Shown here: in pieces, positions 54,301-61,272 of the stretch | Layout of the letters: each line of letters begins with the position of its first letter | How positions within the stretch are numbered: position 1 is the stretch's first letter | Assembly: GCF_000374445.1 (NCBI RefSeq) | Contig: NZ_KB894403.1 | Coordinates: forward strand, 25,232 to 89,231 | Length of the DNA stretch: 64,000 bases | From: Actinokineospora enzanensis DSM 44649 | GTDB taxonomy: Bacteria > Actinomycetota > Actinomycetes > Mycobacteriales > Pseudonocardiaceae | Direction of reading: 5' to 3' | Made by a program: the position numbers and the translations under genes | The notes under the pieces: generated by a model | Databases searched by the model: none | Told to the model about the DNA's origin: nothing | What the model saw: only the letters and a program-made list of their open reading frames with translations

Positions 54301-55231
54301 CGAGCTCGTCGAGGCGATCCGGCGGGACCTGGGTGTGCGGGTGCCGCTGAACCTGGTGTTCCTGAACCCGACGGTCCAGGCGATGGCGGCGGCGGTCCGG
54401 GCCCGCCAGGACGGGCGACCGCGCGGTCTGGTGGTGCGGCTGGCCGCGGCGGACTCCGTCGACCCGCCGCTGTTCCTGGTGCACCCGCAGTCCGGGGAAG
54501 TGTGCTGCTACGTCGAGCTCGCGCGCCTGCTCGGTGCCTGGCGGTCGGTGTACGGGATCGAGGCGGCGGGATACAACTCGGACGAGGAACCCTCGACCGA
54601 CCTGGTGGCCATGGCGCACCGGTACGTGCGTGAGCTGCGGGACGTACGGCCCGCGGGGCCATACCTGCTGGCCGGGTGGTCGTTCGGGGGCAATGTGGCC
54701 GTGGAGATGGCGGCCCTGCTGGAGTCCCAGGGCGAGCGGGTGGACTTCGTCGGGGTGTTGGACGCGCGGGACTTCGCCAAGGACGCGACTGAGCGGTGGT
54801 ACGCCGACACCGACGAGCTCAGCCGGTTCGCGCTGGTCCAGGGAGTCGGGAAGGGACGGTTGGCGGACGCCGACGCGGACACCGTGCGCACCCTGCTGAC
54901 CGCGCACCTGACCGACCAGAACCGACTGCCGGACAGCGCCGACAGCCACACGGTCCGCCGCATGATCGACGTCTTCACCGCCGACGGCCGCGCGGCCGAC
55001 GGCTACCGGGCCACCACCGCCGCCACCGCCGACCTGTGGTTGTTCCGAACCCGCGAACGACACCCGACCCTGACCAACCCCGTGGTGGACCCGTCGAGCT
55101 GGCGTCGACGCACGCGGGGCGCGCTGCACGTGGTCGACATCCCGGGCAACCACCACGACCTTGCCGGTCCGCCCCATGTGGACGAACTGGCCCGGCTGAT
55201 GCGGCGGGCGATCGAGGGGGGATCGACATGA
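48338..55231 (+). CDS. NRPS 2: C-A(Gly)-T-C-A-T-TE
   Basis: A 2297-residue synthetase starting at GTG 48338, coupled to NRPS 1 by GTGA. Order: C3 (HHIATDGPS at 158), A3 (about 450-930), T4 (Ser981), C4 (HHAVIDGWS at 1160), A4 (about 1440-1930), T5 (Ser1984), and a terminal thioesterase with GWSFGG (Ser2115), Asp2142 and His2272/2273. A3 pocket is DILQLGVVWK, which matches the known Gly code DILQLGLIWK at eight positions. A4 pocket is DARSLSQLTK, unassigned, and its core reads FDAAIRDI in place of the usual FDxSxxE. C4 has a shorter loop after the HHxxxDG motif than C1-C3. The TE should release the peptide by hydrolysis or cyclisation. Confidence 0.93.
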   Translation: MNQSLAERLRAARARLASVESTGIPRRPPGPFPASHEQERIWLIDRILGGSTEYNVPDCVSVHGTLDLGALETALTGLVAAHEVLRTVFVEQDGTPRPIVLEPDRVPVTRLTADGRLAALDLAASAAERPFDLGGDLPVRCTVIRYDAQAWLILLTVHHIATDGPSLDLMWRELSARYVGSAPSVPSVQYGDFAHWQRSTSANDLEYWLHRLADCAELSLGPRPATIGNAGAELRFTIPVEVSLRMRSLGTRHGVTPFMVLLAVFKVLLSRLSGQADVIVGTPVSGRDRPELETVLGPFGNTLVLRTDLAGATTFSAVLDRVRETALGAYAHQAAPFAMLVERLRPERELGRNPLFDVLFAFEGTGPVALELPGAEVTRTHVPGRRSKFDLSLTLDDDGRGVLAWATDLFDHDFARRFVDRYLWLLDVLTARPDGDLFALIEDPTEARVLAAWGQGVERDPGGRALPEMIIDQAGRTPDAVAVGCSGEELTYSDLVDRSGRLAARLVDLGLPREGVVGVCLERSVDLVVALLAIWRAGGAYLPLDVRRADYLLADSGARFVITDTEVSGDVRVIGVTDRIAPTSPPEKPVLDLAQAAYLIYTSGSTGRPKGVVVPHRAVLNLTTDMIERIGLTASEVVGAITTPTFDIAVLELLVPLAAGARVELVGRADAVDGHLLGAALTRVGATVVQATPASWAMLVAAGWPGGRVRALCGGEALPAGLAAEIRSRVENLWNVYGPTETTVWSTAQEITPGHAVGLGLPLANTTLSVLDDGLRPVPIGAVGELCIGGLGVARGYANRAALTAQRFLPDPARPGARMYRTGDLVRFHHDGTLEFIGRRDHQVKIRGHRIELGEVESRLGEHPAVAQAVVMAHGVDLDRALVGYLVWRDRPRGGWPEVRESLRASLPDHMLPDIVVELDRLPTTPNGKIDRRALPRPTRAGGGVAPANDREREITAIWADVLGRDDIGVEDDFFALGGHSLRATRVVAAVRNRLGVDVPVRAIFENRTVRALATAIDTAPTATPLRIERDGGAVPLSYAQRRLWFLDRLRPGRSDYLVPSVVRLTGALDLDALHAAISGVVRRHEILRTRFVFDVEPAQVVGAVGPLWTSVVDAGSESDALDIVRELCARPFDLENGPLLRAQVVRISEREHLLAVVFHHAVIDGWSLSVFWREVGAAPEHPNPVQYRDFTRWESTRRGEHEADLEYWRRRLAGSTPTEVPTDHPRPVEFDESAGLVDFVVPEDLAGKVSGGLLGATPFVVLLAGFLATVATVSGQRDVVVGAPVAGRGRERPEFADLIGPLINTVALRVEVGADLAATVERVRAAVLAAAAHQDLPFEHLVDRLRPERDLGRHPLFQIMFALDEDEVAGLRLPGVRVEAVLPGVAAAKFDLSMTLRRTGDRLTGTLVFARGLYEADTANGLIDTYLRLLAAAVEAPHSPLNSLDLMDPITAAALEPRPARLPVARCLHELVALSAATWPDAIAVQVGAESITYRELVARSRRLAAGLRARGAGPGRVVGVVLPRSIDLVVGLLGVFESGSTCLPLPPGQPSDRLDLLLADAGACLVLTEVAEFTGTDTADVGAALPAVAPGSVAYLTYTSGSTGRPKAVPTTHAAAVDYLDHLVGEYGVGADDVVLQLAAVSFDAAIRDIVGPLAAGARLVLLPEDAAKDPYAIRREIVARGVTALLSVVPSLLTALTAVEGEPSRLRLVLTSGEKLTGALARRARCLGPDVVLVNQYGPTECTLTTTYHRVGAEDPVPIGTPRPGAVVLVLGPDGQVLPLGALGELYIGGPGLTMGYPGLPRLTAQRFVPDPYGSPGSRLYRTGDLGRRRPDGRLEFRGRADDQVKIRGVRVEPAEVEAVLLDVPGVSAAAVVAHDVGETELVAFLVSAADPAAVRAEVARRLPDQLRPARYVDLDRLPLTAHGKLDRALLRRSLPAPTPAAVVVRPRDRSELEIQAIWQRVLGRAPIGVNENFFEVGGHSLRAVELVEAIRRDLGVRVPLNLVFLNPTVQAMAAAVRARQDGRPRGLVVRLAAADSVDPPLFLVHPQSGEVCCYVELARLLGAWRSVYGIEAAGYNSDEEPSTDLVAMAHRYVRELRDVRPAGPYLLAGWSFGGNVAVEMAALLESQGERVDFVGVLDARDFAKDATERWYADTDELSRFALVQGVGKGRLADADADTVRTLLTAHLTDQNRLPDSADSHTVRRMIDVFTADGRAADGYRATTAATADLWLFRTRERHPTLTNPVVDPSSWRRRTRGALHVVDIPGNHHDLAGPPHVDELARLMRRAIEGGST

Positions 55232-55899
55232 CCAGGATCGGCATCGTCGGCGGTGTCGGCCCGATCGCCGCAGCCCATTTCTACGAGCGTCTGCTCCGAT
55301 TGAGCGGGGCCAGCACCGACGAGACCTACCCGGCCGTCGTCCTGGTGGCCGAGCGGGTGCCCAGCCGCGTCGCGCACCTGGTCGGCACCGGCCCCAGCCC
55401 GCTGCCGACCCTGATCGACGCGGCCCGACGTCTCGAACGCGCGGGCGCCGGGGTCGTGGCCATCCCCTCGGTGACCACCCACGCCTACCGCGACGACATC
55501 GCCGCGGCCGTGCGCGTCCCCGTCTGCGACCTGCTGTCCGACACCGGCGCCGCGCTGGATCGACTGGGCTTCCGCCGCCCGCTGATCCTCGCCACCGAGG
55601 CGACGGCCTGCCTGCGCCTGCTCGAACCCCACCTCACAAACGGCACCGAGCCCGAGTACCCGGACCCGGCCGGGCAACGCGTGATCGACGGTCTCATCGA
55701 CGCCGTCAAACGCCACTCGCCCGCCGAGTCGCTCCGCGCGGATCTGACCGAGTGGCTGGTGCGACGGCTCGGTGCGGAACCGGACTGCGTCCTGCTGGGC
55801 TGCACCGAGCTCTCGGTCATCGCCCCGGGGGTCGATCTGCCGGTGCCGGTACTGGACGTCGCGGATGTGTTGGCCAGGTCGGTGTTGGACGTGTTGTAG
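55228..55899 (+). CDS. Asp/Glu racemase-family protein with one catalytic Cys replaced
   Basis: A 223-residue member of the aspartate/glutamate racemase superfamily (IGIVGGVGPIAAAHFYERLL). The second catalytic Cys is present (C192 in LLGCTELS), but where the first stands in PCNTAH this protein has IPSVTTH, with Ser81. Classical racemases need both Cys as the two acid/base residues; single-Cys relatives include arylmalonate decarboxylase. It may therefore be a decarboxylase, a one-sided isomerase or an inactive homologue. ATG 55228 overlaps the NRPS 2 stop by 4 nt. In context it could supply or alter a D-amino acid or a malonate-like unit. Confidence 0.85.
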   Translation: MTRIGIVGGVGPIAAAHFYERLLRLSGASTDETYPAVVLVAERVPSRVAHLVGTGPSPLPTLIDAARRLERAGAGVVAIPSVTTHAYRDDIAAAVRVPVCDLLSDTGAALDRLGFRRPLILATEATACLRLLEPHLTNGTEPEYPDPAGQRVIDGLIDAVKRHSPAESLRADLTEWLVRRLGAEPDCVLLGCTELSVIAPGVDLPVPVLDVADVLARSVLDVL

Positions 55900-55915
55900 G
55901 AGAGGAGAAGCAGCG

Positions 55916-56122
55916 ATGGAGGACGAGGACGGCCGGGTGTGGACGGTCGTGGTGAACGACGAGGAGCAGTACTCGATCTGGCCCGCCGGGCGCGAGGTGC
56001 CGGATGGGTGGCACGCCGTCGGGGTGGAGGGGACGAAGAGCGAATGCCTGGACCACATCGAGCGGGTGTGGGTCGACATGCGGCCCAAGAGCCTGCGCGA
56101 GGCCCTGCGCGCACAGGCATGA
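55916..56122 (+). CDS. mbtH: MbtH-like NRPS accessory protein
   Basis: A 68-residue MbtH protein with all hallmark residues: NDEEQYSIWPAGREVPDGWH, then GTKSECLDHIERVWVDMRP. These proteins bind adenylation domains and are often needed for their solubility and activity. It starts at ATG 55916 behind AGGAGAGGAG and overlaps the next gene by 4 nt. It should serve A1-A4 of the two synthetases. Confidence 0.97.
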   Translation: MEDEDGRVWTVVVNDEEQYSIWPAGREVPDGWHAVGVEGTKSECLDHIERVWVDMRPKSLREALRAQA

Positions 56123-57201
56123 GGTCCGTCGGGCGCGAGCCCTTGACCCGGTTCGTCGCCGAGGTGTGCATACGGATGGGGGCCGACACCGAGGTGGCGG
56201 ACGAGGTCGCCACCCATCTCGTGCGGGCGGATCTGTCCGGGCACGGCTCGCACGGGGTGCAGCGGCTGCGGCAGTACGTGGACGAGGCGGACCGGGGTGA
56301 TCTCGTGCCGTCGGCCCGGCCCGAGGTCGTGCGCGGCCGGGGCGCGGCCACGCTGGTCGACGCGGGCCGTGGCTTCGGGCACTACTCGACCCGGTTCGCG
56401 TGCGAGGCGGCGTCGCGGGCGGCGGAGCGGTACGGGGTGGCGACCGTGGTGGTCCGGCGGTCCGGGCACACCGGCAGGCTGGGGCACTACTGCGAGCGGA
56501 TCGCCGAGGCGGGCCTGGTGGGCTTGCTGACCGTCGGGGCGGCGGGCCCGTCCGTGGGGGCGATGGTGCTGGGCGGCACGGCGCAGCGGTTCCTCGCGGC
56601 CAACCCGTGGGCCATCGGCGTCCCCGCGACCCCGGAGGCCGTGGTGGTCGACGTGTCGTCGGCGATGCTGGCCGAGGGGAAGGTCGTCGCGGCGGCGATG
56701 CGCTCGACGCCACTCCCGGAGGGGTGCGTGGTCGACGCGGCGCGGCGGCCGAGTCGGGATCCGGTGGACTACTTCGACGGCGGCGGCCTGTTGCCGCTGG
56801 GCGGGTTGGTCGCCGGGCACAAGGGCTTCGGCCTCGGGCTGGCGGCCGCGCTGCTCGGCGGCCTGGCCATGATCGACGACGACCGGCCGACGCTCGCCGG
56901 GTCGCAGCGGCCGCCGGGGTCGACGGGCGAGGGCGAGATCGCAGGCGTGTGCCTGGTGGTGATCGACCCGGATGTGTTCGGCGGCCGGGAACCCTACGCG
57001 GCGGCGGTGTCCCGCACGACGGACCACATCGTCCGCGCGGAAGCCGACGGCGCGACGGTCACCGTCCCCGGTGTACCGGAAAGCAGGCACCGGGCGGCCA
57101 ACCGCGCCCGGGTACCGGTGGTCGACCGGGTGCTGGCGGACCTGGTGGAGATCGGCGAGCGGTACGGGGTCGGGACGGACCTGGACGGGGAACCGGAGTA
57201 G
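56119..57201 (+). CDS. Ldh2-family malate/lactate dehydrogenase-like oxidoreductase
   Basis: A 360-residue protein of the Ldh_2 family (malate/L-lactate, ureidoglycolate and piperideine-carboxylate oxidoreductases). SGHGSHGVQRLRQYV holds the substrate-binding Arg and catalytic His region, VVVRRSGHTGRLGHYCERIA and NPWAIGVP the NAD(P) site, and AGHKGFGLGLAAALLGG the family C-terminal motif. It may reduce a keto acid to a hydroxy acid or a cyclic imine to an amino acid such as pipecolate or proline analogues. ATG 56119 overlaps the MbtH stop. The exact substrate is not readable; the hydrophobic A1 pocket or an unassigned A domain may take its product. Confidence 0.87.
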   Translation: MRSVGREPLTRFVAEVCIRMGADTEVADEVATHLVRADLSGHGSHGVQRLRQYVDEADRGDLVPSARPEVVRGRGAATLVDAGRGFGHYSTRFACEAASRAAERYGVATVVVRRSGHTGRLGHYCERIAEAGLVGLLTVGAAGPSVGAMVLGGTAQRFLAANPWAIGVPATPEAVVVDVSSAMLAEGKVVAAAMRSTPLPEGCVVDAARRPSRDPVDYFDGGGLLPLGGLVAGHKGFGLGLAAALLGGLAMIDDDRPTLAGSQRPPGSTGEGEIAGVCLVVIDPDVFGGREPYAAAVSRTTDHIVRAEADGATVTVPGVPESRHRAANRARVPVVDRVLADLVEIGERYGVGTDLDGEPE

Positions 57202-57275
57202 GCGATCGACCTCGCGGTCGTCGGCAGGCGGTACGGGGTCGGATGGAACGGGACGAAGGGAACGGGGTAGGCGAT
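57151..57275 (+). repeat. Diverged 56-bp direct duplication at the gene junction
   Basis: Copies at 57151-57206 and 57220-57275 align without gaps at roughly two positions in three and share the identical blocks ggtacggggt and ggcgat. The first is the 3' end and stop of the Ldh2-like gene; the second lies between the genes and runs into the start of the hydroxylase gene. Confidence 0.6.
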
Positions 57276-58038
57276 GCCGGCTTGGGTGGCGGAGAGCAGG
57301 GCGTACCTGGAGCGGTGGATCGACGAACAGGGGGTCGATCGCGGCGCGTTGGCACGTGTTCTGGACGGAATGGACCTCAGCGCGACCCGGGAGCCGAGCA
57401 CGGAGCGATCGGTGCAACGACCCGAGGTGCTGGTCCCGGGACTGACCGCGAGTCCCTGGTGGGACAGCGCGAGCTTCCCCTGGTTGTCCGATCTTGAGGA
57501 GGCGTTCCCCCGGATCCTGGCGGAGTTCACCGAGGTCGGCGGCCTCTCCGCCGACAACGCGGTGAGTCATCCGAACACCGGCAACCTCGCCCGGTCGGGC
57601 ACCTGGAGCGCGTACTACTTCTACCTGCTCGGCCAGGAGTACTCCGACCACCTGGCCGCCTGCCCGGACACGGTCACGGCATTGTCCACTCTGGACGGTG
57701 TGCGCGAGTCGGGGATGTGCTACTTCTCGATCATGTCGCCGGGCGCGCACGTGGCCCCGCACTGCGGGTTCGTCAACACCCGGTTGCGCTGCCACCTGGG
57801 GCTGGTGGTCCCCGAGGACGGTTGCCGGATGCGGGTCGCCGACGAGACCAGGACGTGGGCGGACGGGCGGGCGTTCGTGTTCGACGACTCGTTCGAGCAC
57901 GAGGTGTGGAACGACAGCGGCGCCGGCCGGGCCGTGCTGCTGTTCGACGTCTGGCACCCGGAGCTGACCGAGATCGAGAAACGCGCCCTCGCGCACATGA
58001 TGACCGTGTGGAAGACCTTCCTGTACCGGGACAACTGA
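57274..58038 (+). CDS. Aspartyl/asparaginyl beta-hydroxylase-family dioxygenase
   Basis: A 254-residue protein whose C-terminal half is a PF05118-type 2-oxoglutarate/Fe(II) hydroxylase: VAPHCGFVNTRLRCHLGLVV (first Fe-binding His), then FVFDDSFEHEVWNDSG (second His) and AVLLFDVWHPEL (2-oxoglutarate-binding Arg lies just before). The N-terminal 90 residues are helical and fit other bacterial members. It is expected to hydroxylate an unactivated carbon, in this cluster probably the beta carbon of an amino acid, free or carrier-bound. ATG 57274 has a weak GGGG upstream. It is 2 nt from the LanB-like gene. Confidence 0.9.
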   Translation: MPAWVAESRAYLERWIDEQGVDRGALARVLDGMDLSATREPSTERSVQRPEVLVPGLTASPWWDSASFPWLSDLEEAFPRILAEFTEVGGLSADNAVSHPNTGNLARSGTWSAYYFYLLGQEYSDHLAACPDTVTALSTLDGVRESGMCYFSIMSPGAHVAPHCGFVNTRLRCHLGLVVPEDGCRMRVADETRTWADGRAFVFDDSFEHEVWNDSGAGRAVLLFDVWHPELTEIEKRALAHMMTVWKTFLYRDN

Positions 58039-58040
58039 CC

Positions 58041-60230
58041 GTGACCACCGAACCGTGGCAGTGCGCGGGCTGGGCCATGGTGAAGTCCACCGGCTTCGGC
58101 TTCGAGCTGCTCGACGACCTGCGGGTGCGCACCGGGACCGACGAGGAGCGGATCGCCGAGTGCGTCCGCAGGCTGGCGCGCACCTGCGCCGACCCGCGCT
58201 TCCTGGAGGCGGTGCTGCTCTCCAGCCGCACCGCCCACGACCAGCTGCGCGGCGGCCTGGGTGCGGGGTGGCGCTCGAAGGACCGGCGCAAGGTGCTGGT
58301 CGCCGCGATGTACCTGCAACGGTTCTGCGCCAAGAACGAGAGCACCAGCTTCTTCGGCCCCGTCTACTGGGCCCCGGTGGGCGGGACCGAGGACGTCCGA
58401 TTCGACCCGGGCGCGGGCGGCCCGCCGACCCTGGAGACCCAGTGGACGCACTGGGCGGCCCAGGCGGTGGCCGACGCGATGAGCGCCGACCCGGAGGTCC
58501 TGCCCCATATCAGGCCACGGATTCCGGCCAACCTCGTGCGGCGCGGTGACCGGCACCTGTCCGTCCGCTACGGGGACTGGCCCATCGAGGTGGTCGAGCT
58601 CGAAGGCCCGTGCACCGACCTGGGACGAAGGATCCTGGCGCACTGCGACGGGGTCGCCACCCCGGCCGGGATCGCGGAGTCGGTCGGCGCCGAACTGTCC
58701 ACAGTGGTCGAATCACTCGCCGAGCTGGCCCGTCGCGGCCTGGTGACCTGTCACGTCCAGGTGCCGTACGGCCTGCTCGACCCGCTGCGTCCGCTGATCG
58801 ACTTCGCGGCGGAACTCCCCGACGACACCTGGTCCACCGTCCTGACCGACCTGGACGCACACCGCCACGCCGTGCATGCCGCACATGCCACCCCCGACCG
58901 ACCGGCCGTACTCGACGCCGCGGACGCCGCCTTCACCGCCCTGACGGGGAGCCCGGCACAGCGCAACGCGGGCCGCCACTACGCGGATCGCACCATCCTC
59001 ATCGAGGACGGGCACTTCGCCTGGACCGACCTGACACTCGGGGGACCGGTGCACGGATATCTCCGAGACGAGGCTCCGATCGTCCTGGACCTGCTGTTCG
59101 AGCTGTCCCTGGAACGCCGCCGCCGCAGGGTGCGCGCCGTCACGGCCTGGTTCACCGACACCTTCGGCACCGCCGTGGTCCCGCTCGACCAGGTGATAGC
59201 CGCCGCCGACCTCCGCGAACAGCTGCGCGCCCTGGACGACACCTGCCGCGCCGACGGCCCCTCCGCGATCACCGATCTGCTCCTCGCCGACACCGACCGC
59301 GCGCGGGTCGAGGTGGACCTGGACCGGGCCAGGCACCACGCGGCCCGGATCGACTTCGACACCTGGTCCGTCGCGGGTGCCGACCTCTTCATCGACGCCC
59401 GTGGCGTGGCCGACCTCGACGCCGACGACTTCCGGGTGGTCGTCGGCGAGGTCCACGGTCTGCACGACCAACTGCTCCAGGGCCTCTGGCCCGCCCTGCA
59501 CCCCTGCCGCGCCGACTTCGAGGCCGAGATCGGCAAGCTCGTCGCGGGCCTCGCCGACGGCCGGATCTGCGACCCGGTGCTCGCCCACGGCCGCAAGACT
59601 CTCGCCCGTGCCGAGGTGCTCCCCGAGGTCGAGTTCCTCGGCCGCAGCCCGCGTGGCCCCGGCGAGGTCTGCCGGGCCGCCGACCTCGTCGTCCGGCTCG
59701 ACGGCGGCCTGCTCGTCCTGGAGAGCCCAACCCTGGGCCGGGTCCACCTGACCAGGCCCCCGACCTACTCCTGGGACGCCGAGGTCGAGTCGGTCTTCAG
59801 CCCGTTCTGCGGTGCCCGGCTGATCGGCGCCGAGGACATGTTCCGCACCCTCGACGGCCACGCGCACCTGCCGCGCCTCACGATCGGCCGCACGGTCGTG
59901 CACCGGGAGACCTGGCGCGTGCCACCGGAACCGCGGCCATGGACCAGCCTGTCGCCACGCAACCAGGCCGAGGTCCGTGCCCTGCGCGAGCGCCTCGGCC
60001 TGCCCGACCAGGTCTACGCCAGGTTCCAGGGCGAGCCGAAGCCGGTCTTCGTCGACTTCGACATCCCGGTCCTGGTCGACCTGTTCGCCCGGCACCATGC
60101 GCGCGCGACCGGCCCGACGGTGATCACCGAGATGCTGCCCGGCCCGACCGGTCTCTGGCTGCGCGACCACGACGGCAGGCACACCGGCGAGCTGCGGTTC
60201 GGCTACTACCGGCGACAGGGGCGCAGGTGA
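58041..60230 (+). CDS. LanB/PEARL-like protein (lantibiotic dehydratase N-domain family)
   Basis: A 729-residue protein starting at GTG 58041. LYLQRFCAKNESTSFFGPVYW-type sequence near residues 90-115 (RFCAKNESTSFFGP) and the long alpha/beta body (RNAGRHYADRTILIEDGHFA; ADLVVRLDGGLLVLESPTL; NQAEVRALRERLGLPDQVYA) match the LanB glutamylation-domain family. Full LanB enzymes are about 1000 residues; this one lacks a separate elimination domain, like split LanBs and PEARLs, which use aminoacyl-tRNA to add an amino acid to a peptide. No lanthipeptide cyclase or precursor peptide is near. In an NRPS operon it may load or extend a carrier-bound residue, or activate Ser/Thr for dehydration. Function is inferred. 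Confidence 0.78.
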   Translation: MTTEPWQCAGWAMVKSTGFGFELLDDLRVRTGTDEERIAECVRRLARTCADPRFLEAVLLSSRTAHDQLRGGLGAGWRSKDRRKVLVAAMYLQRFCAKNESTSFFGPVYWAPVGGTEDVRFDPGAGGPPTLETQWTHWAAQAVADAMSADPEVLPHIRPRIPANLVRRGDRHLSVRYGDWPIEVVELEGPCTDLGRRILAHCDGVATPAGIAESVGAELSTVVESLAELARRGLVTCHVQVPYGLLDPLRPLIDFAAELPDDTWSTVLTDLDAHRHAVHAAHATPDRPAVLDAADAAFTALTGSPAQRNAGRHYADRTILIEDGHFAWTDLTLGGPVHGYLRDEAPIVLDLLFELSLERRRRRVRAVTAWFTDTFGTAVVPLDQVIAAADLREQLRALDDTCRADGPSAITDLLLADTDRARVEVDLDRARHHAARIDFDTWSVAGADLFIDARGVADLDADDFRVVVGEVHGLHDQLLQGLWPALHPCRADFEAEIGKLVAGLADGRICDPVLAHGRKTLARAEVLPEVEFLGRSPRGPGEVCRAADLVVRLDGGLLVLESPTLGRVHLTRPPTYSWDAEVESVFSPFCGARLIGAEDMFRTLDGHAHLPRLTIGRTVVHRETWRVPPEPRPWTSLSPRNQAEVRALRERLGLPDQVYARFQGEPKPVFVDFDIPVLVDLFARHHARATGPTVITEMLPGPTGLWLRDHDGRHTGELRFGYYRRQGRR

Positions 60231-61246
60231 GCGCGGCGCACCGGCGACTGGCCGACGACCCGCCGGTCACCCGGACGCCGGTCGCGCGGTTCGACCTGCC
60301 GCTGCCGGACCGGACCTGCCGCCTCGTGCTGAAGCTGGAGGGTGCCAACGAGTTCGGCTCGATCAAGGCCCGCACCGCGTACGGGCTGGTGGCGGCGTTG
60401 GAGCGGCAGGGCGTGCTGCGTCCCGGCGGCGCCGTGGTGGAGTCGTCGTCCGGGAACCTCGGGGTGGCGTTGGCGGGCATCTGCCGCCGTCGCGGGTACC
60501 GGTGCACGATCGTCGCGGACACCGACACCCCCGAGGTCGTGCGGGACCTGATCGTGGGCGAGGGCGCGGAGCTGGTGGTCGTGCCGCGCAGGCCGGAGGG
60601 CAACGCAGTCGCCGACCGGCTGGCCACCGTGCGGCGGATCCTGGACGAACAGCCAGACACCGTGTGGACCAACCAGTACGGCAGCCTCGCCAACCCCGAG
60701 GTGCACCGCGACTCGACCGCGCCCGAACTGGCCGACGACTGCGCCGGGGACGGGCTGCGCGCGGTGGTGGCCGCCGTGTCCACCGGCGGGACCGCCGCCG
60801 GGCTGTCCGCCTACCTGCGCCGCCACCTGCCCGAGCTGACCATGATCGTGGTCGACGCCGTCGGCTCGGCGGCCACCGGAGGGGCGGCCGGGCCGCGCCC
60901 GCGCAAGATCCCCGGCTTCGGCTCAGGTCGCCGCTCGGACTTCCTCACCGACGTCGACTGGGACCTGCGGATCCTCGTCGCGGACGACCACGCCGCCCAG
61001 GCCTGCGCGGTCTTCCGCGACGCCACCGGCCTGGCGCTCGGTGGCTCGGCGGGCGGCGCGGTGCTCGGCGCGACCATCGCGGCCCTGCGCGACCCCGGCC
61101 TCACCGGCATCGGCGTCGTCTGTGCCGACCTCGGCCGGGCCTATCGGAACACGATCTACGCCGACGACCGCCGGTACCCCGACCCGCCCGACCCCGAGGT
61201 GCTCGCCGCGCTCCGGGTACTGGGCGACGCCAGGAGCGGCCGGTGA
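60227..61246 (+). CDS. SbnA-like 2,3-diaminopropionate biosynthesis enzyme
   Basis: A 339-residue PLP enzyme of the cysteine-synthase fold. LKLEGANEFGSIKARTA holds Lys47, the Schiff-base Lys; SSSGNLGVALAGI is the substrate loop; STGGTAAGLSAYL binds the PLP phosphate. Beside an SbnB-type gene this is the SbnA type, which joins O-phosphoserine and glutamate to N-(1-amino-1-carboxyethyl)glutamate. GTG 60227 overlaps the LanB-like stop by 4 nt. Together with the next gene it should supply L-2,3-diaminopropionate for the peptide. Confidence 0.85.
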   Translation: MSAAHRRLADDPPVTRTPVARFDLPLPDRTCRLVLKLEGANEFGSIKARTAYGLVAALERQGVLRPGGAVVESSSGNLGVALAGICRRRGYRCTIVADTDTPEVVRDLIVGEGAELVVVPRRPEGNAVADRLATVRRILDEQPDTVWTNQYGSLANPEVHRDSTAPELADDCAGDGLRAVVAAVSTGGTAAGLSAYLRRHLPELTMIVVDAVGSAATGGAAGPRPRKIPGFGSGRRSDFLTDVDWDLRILVADDHAAQACAVFRDATGLALGGSAGGAVLGATIAALRDPGLTGIGVVCADLGRAYRNTIYADDRRYPDPPDPEVLAALRVLGDARSGR

Positions 61247-61272
61247 CCACCCGACGGGAACAGGAGGTCAGG

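Noticed and set aside
58041-60230. Lanthipeptide gene cluster
   Set aside because: No LanC cyclase, precursor peptide or LanT/LanP gene is near; the LanB-like protein is embedded in an NRPS operon.
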